DNA of 64,000 nt from Niveispirillum sp048066115. GTDB taxonomy: Bacteria > Pseudomonadota > Alphaproteobacteria > Azospirillales > Azospirillaceae. The DNA is taken from assembly GCF_048066115.1 (NCBI RefSeq), contig NZ_JBLTYX010000015.1:118059-182058 (forward strand). Reading direction: 5' to 3'. Position 1 is the first letter of the stretch. Every line of letters begins with the position of its first letter. Below are positions 16,668 to 25,436 of the stretch, one piece after another. Both the position numbers and the translations under genes were made by a program. The notes under the pieces are model-generated. The model was not told the origin of the DNA. It saw nothing but the letters and a program-made list of their open reading frames with translations, and made no database searches.

Positions 16668-18290
16668 CTACGGGCGCAGCGTCACCAGTGTCACCGATTT
16701 CGACGGCAGGCGCAGGCCAAGCTTGTCCCCCTTCAGCCGCACATCCAGCGCCTTGGGCACGAACGGGTCGGGCGCGTCGAAGGTGATGCTTGTGTCGATG
16801 GCGGGGGCGGTCAGCATCTTGGCTTCGGCGGTCTTGAACTTAGCCCCGGCCAGCACCGTGTCCAGGTCCAGGGCGCTGTTGGGGTCCAGGTTGACCAGGG
16901 TCAGGTGCACGGCCCCATCCTTGTCGCGCGAGGCGGAGACGGACAGGCCGGGCAGGCGCGTGTCGCCCTTCACGTAATCCGGCGCCTTCACCTCCACCGG
17001 CAGCAGGTGCGCGTCCTGATGGACCTTGTACAGATCGAAGACGTGCCAGGTGGGGGTGACCACCATCTTCTCCCCCCTGGTCAGGACCAGCGACTGGATG
17101 ACATTGACCATCTGGGCGATGTTGGCCATGCGCACCCGGTCGGCATGGCGGTTGAAGATGTTCAGGCTGTGGCCGGCGATCACCGCGTCGCGCAGGGTGC
17201 TTTCCAGGTAGAGGGCCGACGGCGCGTCCTTCTCGCTGTCGAACCAGGCGCCCCATTCATCCACGGCGATGGCCACCTTCTTCTCCGGATCATGCTTGTC
17301 CATGATGGCGGCATGGCGGGCGATCAGTTCGTCGGTGAAATCGGCACGCTTCAAGGCGGCCACATAACCGGCCTCGTCGAAGCCGATATTGCGGCCCTTG
17401 TTGCGCCAGTCATTGCCGGCGAACGTGTAGAAATGCAGCGACAGGCCCCACATCAGCGGCCGGTCGTTGACATAGGCCAGCGGCGTGGGGTCGGGGCGCC
17501 ATTTCATCGCCTGGGCCATCAGGGTCTCGGTCCAGGCGTAATCGTCGGTGTCCGCACCCACGGCGATCAGCTTGGCCTTGGGTCCGGAATAATTGCGCAG
17601 GAAGGCGGCGTAATGGCGGAAGCTGGCGGCGTAGGTCTCCGCTGTCATGTTGCCGCCGCAGCCCCAGGTCTCGTTGCCCACGCCGATGAAGGGCACCTCC
17701 CACGGGTCCTTGCGGCCGTTGGCGGCACGCTCCGCCCCGGGGCTGGTATCGGCGGGGGCGGTCATGTAGCGCATCCAGTCATCGGCCTCCCGCACGCTGC
17801 CGCTGCCGACATTGACGGAGATGAAGGGGGATGCCGCCCCGATCTGGCCCAGGAAATCCATGAATTCGTGGGTGCCGAAATGGTTGCTTTCCGGCTGGTT
17901 GCTCCAGGAGGCGTTGATGCCCATCGGGCGCTTCTCACGCGGGCCCAGCCCGTCGCGCCAATGATAGCCATCGGCGAAACAGCCGCCGGGCCAGCGGATC
18001 AGGGGCACGCGGACGCGTTTCAGGGCATCGACCACATCGCTGCGGATGCCGCGCACATTGGGGATGGGGCTGTCGGGGCCGACCCAGATGCCCTCATAGA
18101 CGCCACGGCCCAGATGTTCGACGAACTGGCCATAGATATTGCGGTCGATGGTGGGACCGGGCTGGTCGGTGGCCACGCGCAGGCTGGCCGGCTTGGGCGG
18201 CCCCTCGGCCGCCATGGCGTGGCCCGCCAGCAGCAGACCGCACGCCATGCCCATGACCCGCTTCAGCAGGCCGTTTCCACCCTTCGACAT
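16668..18290 (-). CDS. GH51 alpha-L-arabinofuranosidase, exported
   Basis: A 540-residue glycoside hydrolase that releases terminal arabinofuranose from arabinan, arabinoxylan or arabinosides. A signal peptide (about residues 1-27, ending GHAMA) sends it to the periplasm. The (beta/alpha)8 domain carries the acid/base Glu207 in GVGNETWGCGGNM and the nucleophile Glu345 in IAVDEWGAWF. NIYGQFVEHLGRGVYEGIWVG and LIRWPGGCFADGYHWRDG-type segments are typical of GH51. A C-terminal beta domain (about 440-540) follows. It is 65 bp downstream of the MFS gene with an AT-rich palindrome between them, so it may have its own promoter. Confidence 0.93.
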   Translation of the reverse strand: MSKGGNGLLKRVMGMACGLLLAGHAMAAEGPPKPASLRVATDQPGPTIDRNIYGQFVEHLGRGVYEGIWVGPDSPIPNVRGIRSDVVDALKRVRVPLIRWPGGCFADGYHWRDGLGPREKRPMGINASWSNQPESNHFGTHEFMDFLGQIGAASPFISVNVGSGSVREADDWMRYMTAPADTSPGAERAANGRKDPWEVPFIGVGNETWGCGGNMTAETYAASFRHYAAFLRNYSGPKAKLIAVGADTDDYAWTETLMAQAMKWRPDPTPLAYVNDRPLMWGLSLHFYTFAGNDWRNKGRNIGFDEAGYVAALKRADFTDELIARHAAIMDKHDPEKKVAIAVDEWGAWFDSEKDAPSALYLESTLRDAVIAGHSLNIFNRHADRVRMANIAQMVNVIQSLVLTRGEKMVVTPTWHVFDLYKVHQDAHLLPVEVKAPDYVKGDTRLPGLSVSASRDKDGAVHLTLVNLDPNSALDLDTVLAGAKFKTAEAKMLTAPAIDTSITFDAPDPFVPKALDVRLKGDKLGLRLPSKSVTLVTLRP

Positions 18291-18312
18291 GTTCCGTCTC
18301 TGAGTCTGATTT

Positions 18313-18327
18313 ATCTTATAATAAGAT
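18313..18327. promoter_or_regulatory. AT-rich palindrome upstream of GH51, candidate operator
   Basis: ATCTTATAATAAGAT is a 15-bp odd-centred perfect palindrome, 22 bp before the GH51 start on the minus strand. It is followed by an ATCGAT hexamer at 18330-18335 region. An AT-only core in such GC-rich DNA suggests a protein-binding site or promoter. It does not match the LacI-type operators at 25279, so a different regulator may act here. Confidence 0.5.
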
Positions 18328-18355
18328 TAATCGATCAGGACGAAAGAGGGAAGCC

Positions 18356-19573
18356 TTACGCCTGGGCCGTCCGCCGGTTCAGCAGGAACAGGGTGACGGC
18401 GATGGCACCCATGGGGATCAGCGCCATGTAGAACGCCGTCTGGCCGCCCAGCCGGTCGAACAGGAAGCCGGTGACGAAGGACCCGAATGTGCCGCCCAAG
18501 GCGGAGAACACCACGATCAGGCCGGTCATGGCGGCATGGTCGTGCCGGGGCAGGGCCGAGAGGATCACCGAATTGATCACCGGATAGATCGGCGCCATGA
18601 ACAGGCCGATCAAGGGCAGCATGAAGGCGGCGATGGGGGCCGCGAACCAGTTGGCTTCGGCCATGGGCAGGGCGCCGGCGGCCAGCGGCAGGGTCAGCAG
18701 CACCAGAGCCGCCATCGCGGCCAGACAGGCGGCCAGGAACGGGAACCAGCCGATGCGCGCCAGGGCGGCACCGGCCCCCAGACGGCCCAGCGCGATGCAG
18801 GCGGCGAAGATGCTGGTGGCCTGGATCGACATGGCGGCGGGCAGATGCAGCACTTCGGCATTGAAGGTGGGCAGCCAGGTGCCGATCGCCTGTTCGATCA
18901 GAACATAGAGGAAGGCTGATGCCAGGAACACGACCGCGATGGGGGTGACGGCAAGGCGGGCCATCTGACGGATGCCGGGCTTGGCATCGGGCGCATGCGC
19001 CCCGGTTTCGTCCAGCGGGGTCACGGCCCACAGGGCAGCGGCGGTCAGCGACAGGGCCGAGAGCAGCCAATAGACGTTCAGCCAGGAGGGATCGGCCGGA
19101 TTGTCATGGTCGACGAACAGGCTGAACAGCCAATAGCCGCCCAGCACGCCGACCATGAATAGCCCCTCGATCAGGTTGGTCAGGCTGGCATGGCCCTGTT
19201 TGTCGCGGGTCAGCAGGCCGATGGAGGAATAGACGGCGACCTTGGCCCCGGCAAAGCCGACACCGACGCAAAAGAACATCAGCTTCATCGCCCAGAAGGC
19301 GGACAGGATGGGCATCAGGGCAGCGGCCACCCCTTCCAGCACCAGCACGATGATCATCGCCCTTCGATAGCCCACGCGCGGCAGGAAGGAGGCGATGATG
19401 AAGCTGGTGATGGCGATGGGCAGGTCCTTGTAGGCCTCCAGCCGCCCCGCCTCCAGCTTGGTCACGCCGAAGCTCTGGATGGATTGCAGGATCACCGTGC
19501 CCACGGAATTCAGCAGCATCGCAAAGACGATATAGGTCAACGCCACCGCGAGGATCGCCCGCCCGTTCCGCAT
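18356..19573 (-). CDS. MFS sugar permease (FucP-like)
   Basis: A 405-residue inner-membrane transporter with about 12 helices. The N-terminal half opens RAILAVALTYIVFAMLLNSVG and contains FLPRVGYRRAMIIVLVLEGV, the helix 2-3 loop typical of the major facilitator superfamily. GLFMAPIYPVINSVILSALP in the second half resembles the FucP-like sugar/H+ symporters. I chose the ATG at 19573; an upstream in-frame start lacks a ribosome-binding site. It lies between the TonB-dependent receptor and the GH51 gene and likely imports the sugar that the receptor brings to the periplasm. A terminator-like hairpin precedes it. Confidence 0.88.
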   Translation of the reverse strand: MRNGRAILAVALTYIVFAMLLNSVGTVILQSIQSFGVTKLEAGRLEAYKDLPIAITSFIIASFLPRVGYRRAMIIVLVLEGVAAALMPILSAFWAMKLMFFCVGVGFAGAKVAVYSSIGLLTRDKQGHASLTNLIEGLFMVGVLGGYWLFSLFVDHDNPADPSWLNVYWLLSALSLTAAALWAVTPLDETGAHAPDAKPGIRQMARLAVTPIAVVFLASAFLYVLIEQAIGTWLPTFNAEVLHLPAAMSIQATSIFAACIALGRLGAGAALARIGWFPFLAACLAAMAALVLLTLPLAAGALPMAEANWFAAPIAAFMLPLIGLFMAPIYPVINSVILSALPRHDHAAMTGLIVVFSALGGTFGSFVTGFLFDRLGGQTAFYMALIPMGAIAVTLFLLNRRTAQA

Positions 19574-19634
19574 GTCTGTGTGTTCCTTCCCTGGGGGTGT
19601 TCTTGTTGTTTTTGGGGGGATTGTCAAAGAAGTA

Positions 19635-19661
19635 ACGCCCTCCCCCCAAGGGGGAGGGCGT
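19635..19661 (-). terminator. Terminator-like hairpin between receptor and MFS genes
   Basis: ACGCCCTCCCCC pairs with GGGGGAGGGCGT around a three-base loop. On the minus strand it follows the receptor stop by 13 bases and is followed by an irregular T-rich stretch (TTACTTCTTTG). It may dampen rather than end transcription into the MFS gene, as happens in receptor-led sugar operons. Confidence 0.65.
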
Positions 19662-19674
19662 ATAAAACGACGTC

Positions 19675-22110
19675 TTAGAACTTCGTCGCCACCGACAGCT
19701 TCACGTTACGCCCGAAGATCGGGCGGCCCAGGAAGACGCCGCCGGTGTTCGCACCGCCGATGATGCGGGTATTGCCCTCGGTCAGGCCCAACTCGTCGGT
19801 CAGGTTGGTGCCGGACAGCTGTACCGTCACATCCTCGCCGATGGTGGCGGAGATGCCGGCATCGATGGTGTTGTAGGACGGCAGGCGCTGGGCGTTCTCC
19901 ACATCGGCGAAGCGCTTGCCGATATAATTGTAGCTGGCGAAGACCCGCAGCTTGCCCCAGTCGGTGGGGAAGTCATAGGACGGCGAGACGCTGAACTGGA
20001 TCTTGGGCTGGCGCTGCACCTGGTTGCCGGAATTGGTGCCCAGGTCCTTGTATTCGCCCTTCTGCCAGTTGCCGCGCAACGCCAGGTCCAGGTTCTCCAC
20101 CGGGGTCACCAGCAGTTCGAATTCCACACCATAGGCCTTGCTGTCGCCGATGCGGTTGATCTGGGTCTGGGTGCCGTCGGGATTGATGATGAACTGCTGG
20201 AAGGGCAGGCCGTCGAACGTGTTGCGGAAGAAGGTGACATAGGCCGCGTAATCGGCGGTGCGGGTCTTCAGGCCCACTTCCTGCTGGTCGATCTTCTGCA
20301 TCTGGCTCTGGCCGTCGCGCAGATTGTCGAACTGCGGGAACTTGAAGCCGCTGTTCAGGCGGCCGAACACAGACAGTTCTGGCATCAGGTAGTAATTCAC
20401 GCCCGCCGTCCAGGAGGTCTCGGTGTTCTTGTAGGAGAGCGTGCGGAAGGTGCCGTTCAGGACGGAGGTATTGTTGTTGGCCAGCGTCAGCGGGTTGCCG
20501 TCCAGGTCCACGCCGCCGGAGACGTTCTCCAGGGTGGCATTGACCTTCTGCTGTTCGACACGGCCGCCGACATCGACGCGCAGGTCTTCGGTCAGTTCCC
20601 ATTCATCGGCGATGAAGCCGGCCAGGTTCTGGCCGTTATAGGTGGCGTTCACCGCGAAGAAGGGGGAGCCGACGAAGCCGGCGCGGGTGGCCTGCACGCC
20701 ATTGTTCAGCGCGACATTGATCAGCTTGGCGTTGGGCGTGGCGGTCATCAGGGCGTTGTTGCCCAGGTACCAGACATCCTTGGACGAATAATCGGCGAAA
20801 TAGGCGCCGATGGTCAGGGTGTTGCCCTCGAAGATCTCGCGGCTGAGGCGCAGATCGTCGGTGAAGCTCTCGATATCCTTGTCCACCGACCACAGGCCGG
20901 CGACGATGACCTGGGTGTTCAGGTCGGTGATGGCGCCGGTGCCGTTGGCGAAGCTGGCGGTGCCGGCCGTGGCCGCACGGCCGGCGGCGTTGCGCACGGC
21001 GGTATTGGCATTGGCCGACGCGATGGTGTCGTTGATGAAGCTGCCCAGGGTCTGCGGGTTGGCACCGGTGAACAGGCCGCGGGTATTGGCCTCACCGCTG
21101 GTGTAGTTCATCTTGTTGGAGAAGGACCAGTCACCGAATTCCAGGTCCATGGTGGCGCCGACAATGGCGGCATCGACGCCGCGGCCATCGGCGAAGTCCT
21201 GGCGGATGGACTGGCCCGGGGCCACTTCCAGCACGACATTGCGCAGGTCGTTGCCCAACAGCGTACCGGTGCCGGCGTCGAAGCCGGGGAATTCCTTGAT
21301 CTTGCCGTTGTCGTTGACCAGCGGCATGGCGGTGTAGAAGGCGTTCTTGTCCTTGGTATAGCGGCTGTAGACCGTGATCTCGCCATTCTCCAGGACCTTG
21401 GTGACATTGCCGCTGACCTGGCCGCCGCGGTCGGCGGGGTACTGGGTGTCGCGGATGCCGTCGGACGTGCGGTAGAAGCCGCCGACGGAGAACAGCAGAT
21501 CCTTGTCCAGGGCACCCTGGTAATAGGTGTCGAAACGGTACAGGCCCTCATCCCCCACGGTCAGCTTGACGCTGCCCTCCGGGTCTTCCTTGCCCTTGCG
21601 CTGGATGAAGTTGATGGTCGCACCGGGCTGACCATTGGAGAAGATCGGCGACGGGCCGCCGCGCAGCACCTCCACCCGCTCCACCGTGTCGTCCAGGCGG
21701 AACAGGGAGGAGTTTTCCAGGAAGGAAAGGGTCGGCGGCGGGAAGATGGCGGAGCCGTCCAGCTGCACCGTGATGAAGGGCGCATCGCCATCGGCGGGGA
21801 AACCGCGCACGGAGATGTTGGCGCCGGCGGTGCCGCTGGTGCTTTCCACCCAGACGCCGGGGACGATCTTCAGGAGGTCGGCCGTGCTGCTGGGCTGCTG
21901 CTCGGCGATCTGTTCGGCCGTGGCGGTGGTGATGGAGAAGCTGGCATCCAGCTTCTTCAGGCCGTCGGACCGGGCCACGCCCGTCACGATGATCTCTTCC
22001 AGCATCACGCTTTCGCCGTCGCTGGTCTTGGCTTCCTGCGCCTGGGCGGCGGGCAGCAGCAGGGCCGCCAGGGCGGCACCGGTCAGCAGCTTCTTGTCGA
22101 ACTTGGTCAT
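19675..22110 (-). CDS. TonB-dependent receptor of the sugar locus
   Basis: An 811-residue outer-membrane receptor. Signal peptide (residues 1-24, ending AAQAQ), TonB box EEIIVTGVARSDG, plug domain with TADLLKIVPGVWVEST, NISVRGFPADGD and VERVEVLRGGPSPIFSNGQP, then the barrel, ending with an aromatic-poor KLSVATKF strand. A ribosome-binding site (GGGAGG) precedes the ATG. Its place between a GH65 phosphorylase and an MFS permease implies that it imports an oligosaccharide or glycoside; the plug resembles FecA/FpvA-like receptors, so sequence alone does not prove a sugar ligand. It starts 96 bp after the GH65 fusion gene. Confidence 0.93.
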   Translation of the reverse strand: MTKFDKKLLTGAALAALLLPAAQAQEAKTSDGESVMLEEIIVTGVARSDGLKKLDASFSITTATAEQIAEQQPSSTADLLKIVPGVWVESTSGTAGANISVRGFPADGDAPFITVQLDGSAIFPPPTLSFLENSSLFRLDDTVERVEVLRGGPSPIFSNGQPGATINFIQRKGKEDPEGSVKLTVGDEGLYRFDTYYQGALDKDLLFSVGGFYRTSDGIRDTQYPADRGGQVSGNVTKVLENGEITVYSRYTKDKNAFYTAMPLVNDNGKIKEFPGFDAGTGTLLGNDLRNVVLEVAPGQSIRQDFADGRGVDAAIVGATMDLEFGDWSFSNKMNYTSGEANTRGLFTGANPQTLGSFINDTIASANANTAVRNAAGRAATAGTASFANGTGAITDLNTQVIVAGLWSVDKDIESFTDDLRLSREIFEGNTLTIGAYFADYSSKDVWYLGNNALMTATPNAKLINVALNNGVQATRAGFVGSPFFAVNATYNGQNLAGFIADEWELTEDLRVDVGGRVEQQKVNATLENVSGGVDLDGNPLTLANNNTSVLNGTFRTLSYKNTETSWTAGVNYYLMPELSVFGRLNSGFKFPQFDNLRDGQSQMQKIDQQEVGLKTRTADYAAYVTFFRNTFDGLPFQQFIINPDGTQTQINRIGDSKAYGVEFELLVTPVENLDLALRGNWQKGEYKDLGTNSGNQVQRQPKIQFSVSPSYDFPTDWGKLRVFASYNYIGKRFADVENAQRLPSYNTIDAGISATIGEDVTVQLSGTNLTDELGLTEGNTRIIGGANTGGVFLGRPIFGRNVKLSVATKF

Positions 22111-22206
22111 GAGGGACCTCCCGTATGAGCATCACCCGGATGCTTCTTGTTGATGGGTGTGGCGGTATGGGGATTGCCGGGCGGCCTTGCATGTGCCGCC
22201 CGATTG

Positions 22207-25200
22207 TCAGGCCGGGCGGACGAAACTTTCCAGCCGGAACTGCTTGATGTGACCGATGACCGCATCGGCCTCTGTCAGGATGCCGGGATCGCCGATGCCG
22301 ACGGCCGGCATGCCGGCCGCCTTGATGGCGGTGATCCCGGCCATGCTGTCCTCCACGCCCAGGCACGCGGACGGGAGGACATCCAGGGCCGCTGCCACGG
22401 ACAGAAAAATGTCCGGTGCGGGCTTGGGATTGGGGATCGCACCGGCATCGGCGACATGGTCGAACAGGTCGATGATGCCCAGGCGGGCCAGCAGGGTGGG
22501 GGCGTTGCGGCTGGCCGACGCCACGCCCAGCTTCAGCCCGGCCGCCTTGGCGGCCAGCAGCAGGTCGCGCACGCCCTCGAACAGGTCGTCGGGGGAGAAG
22601 CGGGCGATCAGGTCCTGGTAATAGCCGTTCTTGCGCGTGGCCGCTTCCAGCTTCTCGGCATCTGTCAGGACCTTGTCGGAGCCGGCCAGGATGCGCTCCA
22701 GGCTGCCCATACGGTCGATGCCTTTCAGGGCCTCGTTCTGTTCCCGGTCGAAGGGCACGCCCAGCTCATCCGCCAGACGCTGCCAGGCCTGGTAATGGCC
22801 CTCCGCCGTGTCGGTCAGAACACCATCCAGATCGAAGATGATGGCCTTCACCGGGGCGGGGAAGACGCCGTTGGCAAGCGTGGTGTCGCGGCCGGCCGTC
22901 AGGGTCACGGGCTTGCCGTGATGCTGGATGGTCAGGTCGGGGCCCGACAGCAGGCTGTAGGTGGTGCCGGCGGCATCGACGGCGATGCGCAGGCGGCGGC
23001 CCCGCCAGTTGATGCCGAAACCGTAGCGGGTCCAGCCGGGCGGCAGCACGGGGGCGAAGCGGGCGGTGCCACCCTGCCAGCGCAGGCCGCCGAAGCCCCA
23101 GGCGATGCCCAGCCAGGACCCGGCCATGGCCGCCATATGCACGCCATGGCTGGCATTGCCATGCAGATCATCCAGGTCGATGCGGGCCGTTTCGGTGAAG
23201 TAACGAATGGCCTTTTCGCTGTCGCCCAGCTCGGCCGCCAGGATGCCGTAGGTGCTGGGCGACAGGGTGCTGTCATGTACCGTTACGGCTTCGTAATAAT
23301 CGAAGTTGCGGCGCTTCAGGTCTGGGCCGAACCTGTCGCCGGCCAGCAGCATGGCCAGCACCACGTCGGCCTGCTTGCACACCTGATGGCGGTAGATGGC
23401 CAGCGGGTGATAGTGCAGCAGCAGCGGGTACTTGTCCTGCGGCGTGGTGGCGAAGGGCCAGACGGGCTTGGCCAGGAAATCGTCATCCTGCGGGCTGACA
23501 CCCAGGTCGGGGTCGGTGGGCAGGTACATGGCGTCGGCCGCGCGCTGCCACAGGGCGACCTCATCCGCCGACAGGCCGATGCGGGCGGCCAGTGCGGCCA
23601 GTGCGTCGGGCGCATCATTGCCCATGCGGCGGTACAGGTCGGCGGCATGGGCCAGATGGGCGGCGGCCATGGCGTTGGTGTAGAAATTGTTGTTCACCAG
23701 CGCGGTATATTCGTCCGGCCCCGTCACCTCGTGAATGGTGAAGGCACCGCCCTTGCGGGCGTTGAAGTGCCCGACCTGCGGCCAGATGCGCGCGGTTTCG
23801 AACAGCATCTCGGCGGCGTGGGCATAGAGGAAGGCACTGTCGCCGGTGGCTTCCTCATAGAGGCGGGCGGCAAAGGCGATGTCGGCATTGATATGGTACT
23901 GGGCCGACCCGCTGGGGTAATGGGCGGAACATTCATCGCCGGCGATGGTGCGCCAGGGGAACAGGGCACCGGCCCCATGGCCCATGCCGCGCGCATGGGC
24001 GCGGGCCCGGTCCAGGCGGCCGATGCGGTATTCCAGCATGCGCCGGGCCAGTTGCGGGGCGGTGAAGGCCAGGACGGGCAGGATGAAGGTTTCCGTGTCC
24101 CAGAAATAATGGCCCTCATACCCTTCCCCCGTCAGGCCCTTGGCGGCGATGGAGGTGGCACCGTCGCGGCCCGTGGACTGGTAGAGATGGAACAGGTTGA
24201 AGCGGATGGCCTGCTGCAGGCCGGCATCGCCGTCGATCACCACATCGGCATCGGCCCAGAACCGGGCCAGGTCGTCGGCCTGTTCCTTGGCGATCATGTC
24301 CCAGCCATCGGCCTGGGATGCTGCCAGGGTGGCACCGGCATCGGCGAACAGCTGCGCCTCATCCCCGTCATGGTCGGCCCATTCATAGGCGGCGAACTTG
24401 ACCAGGGTCACGTCCTGGCCCGGCGTCAGGTCGGCATGGAAGGGCTGGCTGATGCTGTCGAGCGTCAGGAAGGGGGCTTCCGCCGACAGGCCGGCACCCG
24501 GCACATGGGCCTGGCGCAGCAGGGCGGTGCGGCGGGACAGACGGGCAGTCTGGCGCACGGCCGTGGGGATGCCATCGGTGGTCAGGGGATGGCTGTCCAC
24601 CCCGCCGCTGCCCAGCGAGACGCCGATGCGCGGATCATCGCCCTGACCCTCGGCCCGGCGGCCCCAGCGCAGGTCGGAGATCAGGGTGGCGGGACCGGTG
24701 TAATCGACCGACTTCAAGGTCAGTTTCAGGGCCAGCAGGCCGGGCCGCGCGAATGAGGCCAGGCGTTCGGTGGCAAGCTCCACCGTGCCGCCATTGGCCG
24801 CCTTGAAACGCAGCGATGTGCGAAAACGGCCGGTGGCCAGATCCAGTTCGCGCACCAGGGCTGCGGTGGGGTCCTTGGCCAGGTCGACGGTTTCGCCGTC
24901 CAGCACGACGCGCACATGCTTGGCATCGGCCACGGGCACGCGGGTGTCGGTGGTGAAGGCGAAACCGGTGAATTTCTCGTGGTAATGGATCGGCGCCTGC
25001 TCGAAGAAGCTGGCCAGGAAGGTGCCGTCGCTGGAACTTTCCACCCCGTCGACGCCGCCGCGCACGCCCAAGGCGCCGTTGGCCAGTGCGAACAGGCTTT
25101 CATCGCGCGCCGCGGTTGCCGGGTCGAAACCCGTCACGCGGATGGTCCAGCCATCCCCGGCATCGGCACGCACGTCTCCGGCGCGGACGTGAGATGCTCT

Positions 25201-25209
25201 CTCCGCCAC
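22207..25209 (-). CDS. GH65 glycoside phosphorylase fused to beta-phosphoglucomutase
   Basis: A 1000-residue bifunctional enzyme. Residues about 1-770 are a GH65 family phosphorylase: the N-terminal beta domain ANGALGVRGG..., the (alpha/alpha)6 barrel with YFWDTETFILPVL, the general acid Glu (about 500) in EVTGPDEYTALVNNNF, KQADVVLAM and the phosphate-site segment STLSPSTYGILAAELGD. Residues about 785-1000 are a HAD domain of beta-phosphoglucomutase type: VKAIIFDLDGVLTDTAEGHY, GVASASRNAPTLL and CLGVEDSMAGITAIKAAGM. Such enzymes cleave an alpha-glucoside with phosphate to beta-glucose 1-phosphate and isomerise it to glucose 6-phosphate. No signal peptide. The GTG start at 25209 has GGAGG seven bases upstream. 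Which disaccharide (maltose, trehalose, kojibiose, nigerose) cannot be decided. Confidence 0.93.
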   Translation of the reverse strand: MAERASHVRAGDVRADAGDGWTIRVTGFDPATAARDESLFALANGALGVRGGVDGVESSSDGTFLASFFEQAPIHYHEKFTGFAFTTDTRVPVADAKHVRVVLDGETVDLAKDPTAALVRELDLATGRFRTSLRFKAANGGTVELATERLASFARPGLLALKLTLKSVDYTGPATLISDLRWGRRAEGQGDDPRIGVSLGSGGVDSHPLTTDGIPTAVRQTARLSRRTALLRQAHVPGAGLSAEAPFLTLDSISQPFHADLTPGQDVTLVKFAAYEWADHDGDEAQLFADAGATLAASQADGWDMIAKEQADDLARFWADADVVIDGDAGLQQAIRFNLFHLYQSTGRDGATSIAAKGLTGEGYEGHYFWDTETFILPVLAFTAPQLARRMLEYRIGRLDRARAHARGMGHGAGALFPWRTIAGDECSAHYPSGSAQYHINADIAFAARLYEEATGDSAFLYAHAAEMLFETARIWPQVGHFNARKGGAFTIHEVTGPDEYTALVNNNFYTNAMAAAHLAHAADLYRRMGNDAPDALAALAARIGLSADEVALWQRAADAMYLPTDPDLGVSPQDDDFLAKPVWPFATTPQDKYPLLLHYHPLAIYRHQVCKQADVVLAMLLAGDRFGPDLKRRNFDYYEAVTVHDSTLSPSTYGILAAELGDSEKAIRYFTETARIDLDDLHGNASHGVHMAAMAGSWLGIAWGFGGLRWQGGTARFAPVLPPGWTRYGFGINWRGRRLRIAVDAAGTTYSLLSGPDLTIQHHGKPVTLTAGRDTTLANGVFPAPVKAIIFDLDGVLTDTAEGHYQAWQRLADELGVPFDREQNEALKGIDRMGSLERILAGSDKVLTDAEKLEAATRKNGYYQDLIARFSPDDLFEGVRDLLLAAKAAGLKLGVASASRNAPTLLARLGIIDLFDHVADAGAIPNPKPAPDIFLSVAAALDVLPSACLGVEDSMAGITAIKAAGMPAVGIGDPGILTEADAVIGHIKQFRLESFVRPA

Positions 25210-25278
25210 GGCAAACCTCCCCGAAATACACTTGGTCCCCCGCCAGGATGCGGTGGTTGGACGGTAAGCTACCATCAA

Positions 25279-25306
25279 TGTTATCGATGTCAAGATATCG
25301 ATGTCA
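25279..25306. promoter_or_regulatory. Two tandem LacI-type operators
   Basis: TGTTATCGATGTCA (25279-25292) and AGATATCGATGTCA (25293-25306) are adjacent 14-bp sites sharing ATCGATGTCA. Each has the central CG of LacI/GalR operators; the ideal palindrome would be TGACATCGATGTCA. They lie 70-97 bp from the GH65 start and about 130 bp from the LacI gene, well placed to control both. Confidence 0.7.
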
Positions 25307-25436
25307 TTTTTCGACTACGTATGCGCCACCCCCTGTGACCTGCCCGGAAGGGTTGCCGCCAACCCCTTGGAAAATGCCGACACACGTGCGAATGTCGGTC
25401 CCGCATTTCCCTTTCCGTCACCCCCGCCGGATATCC

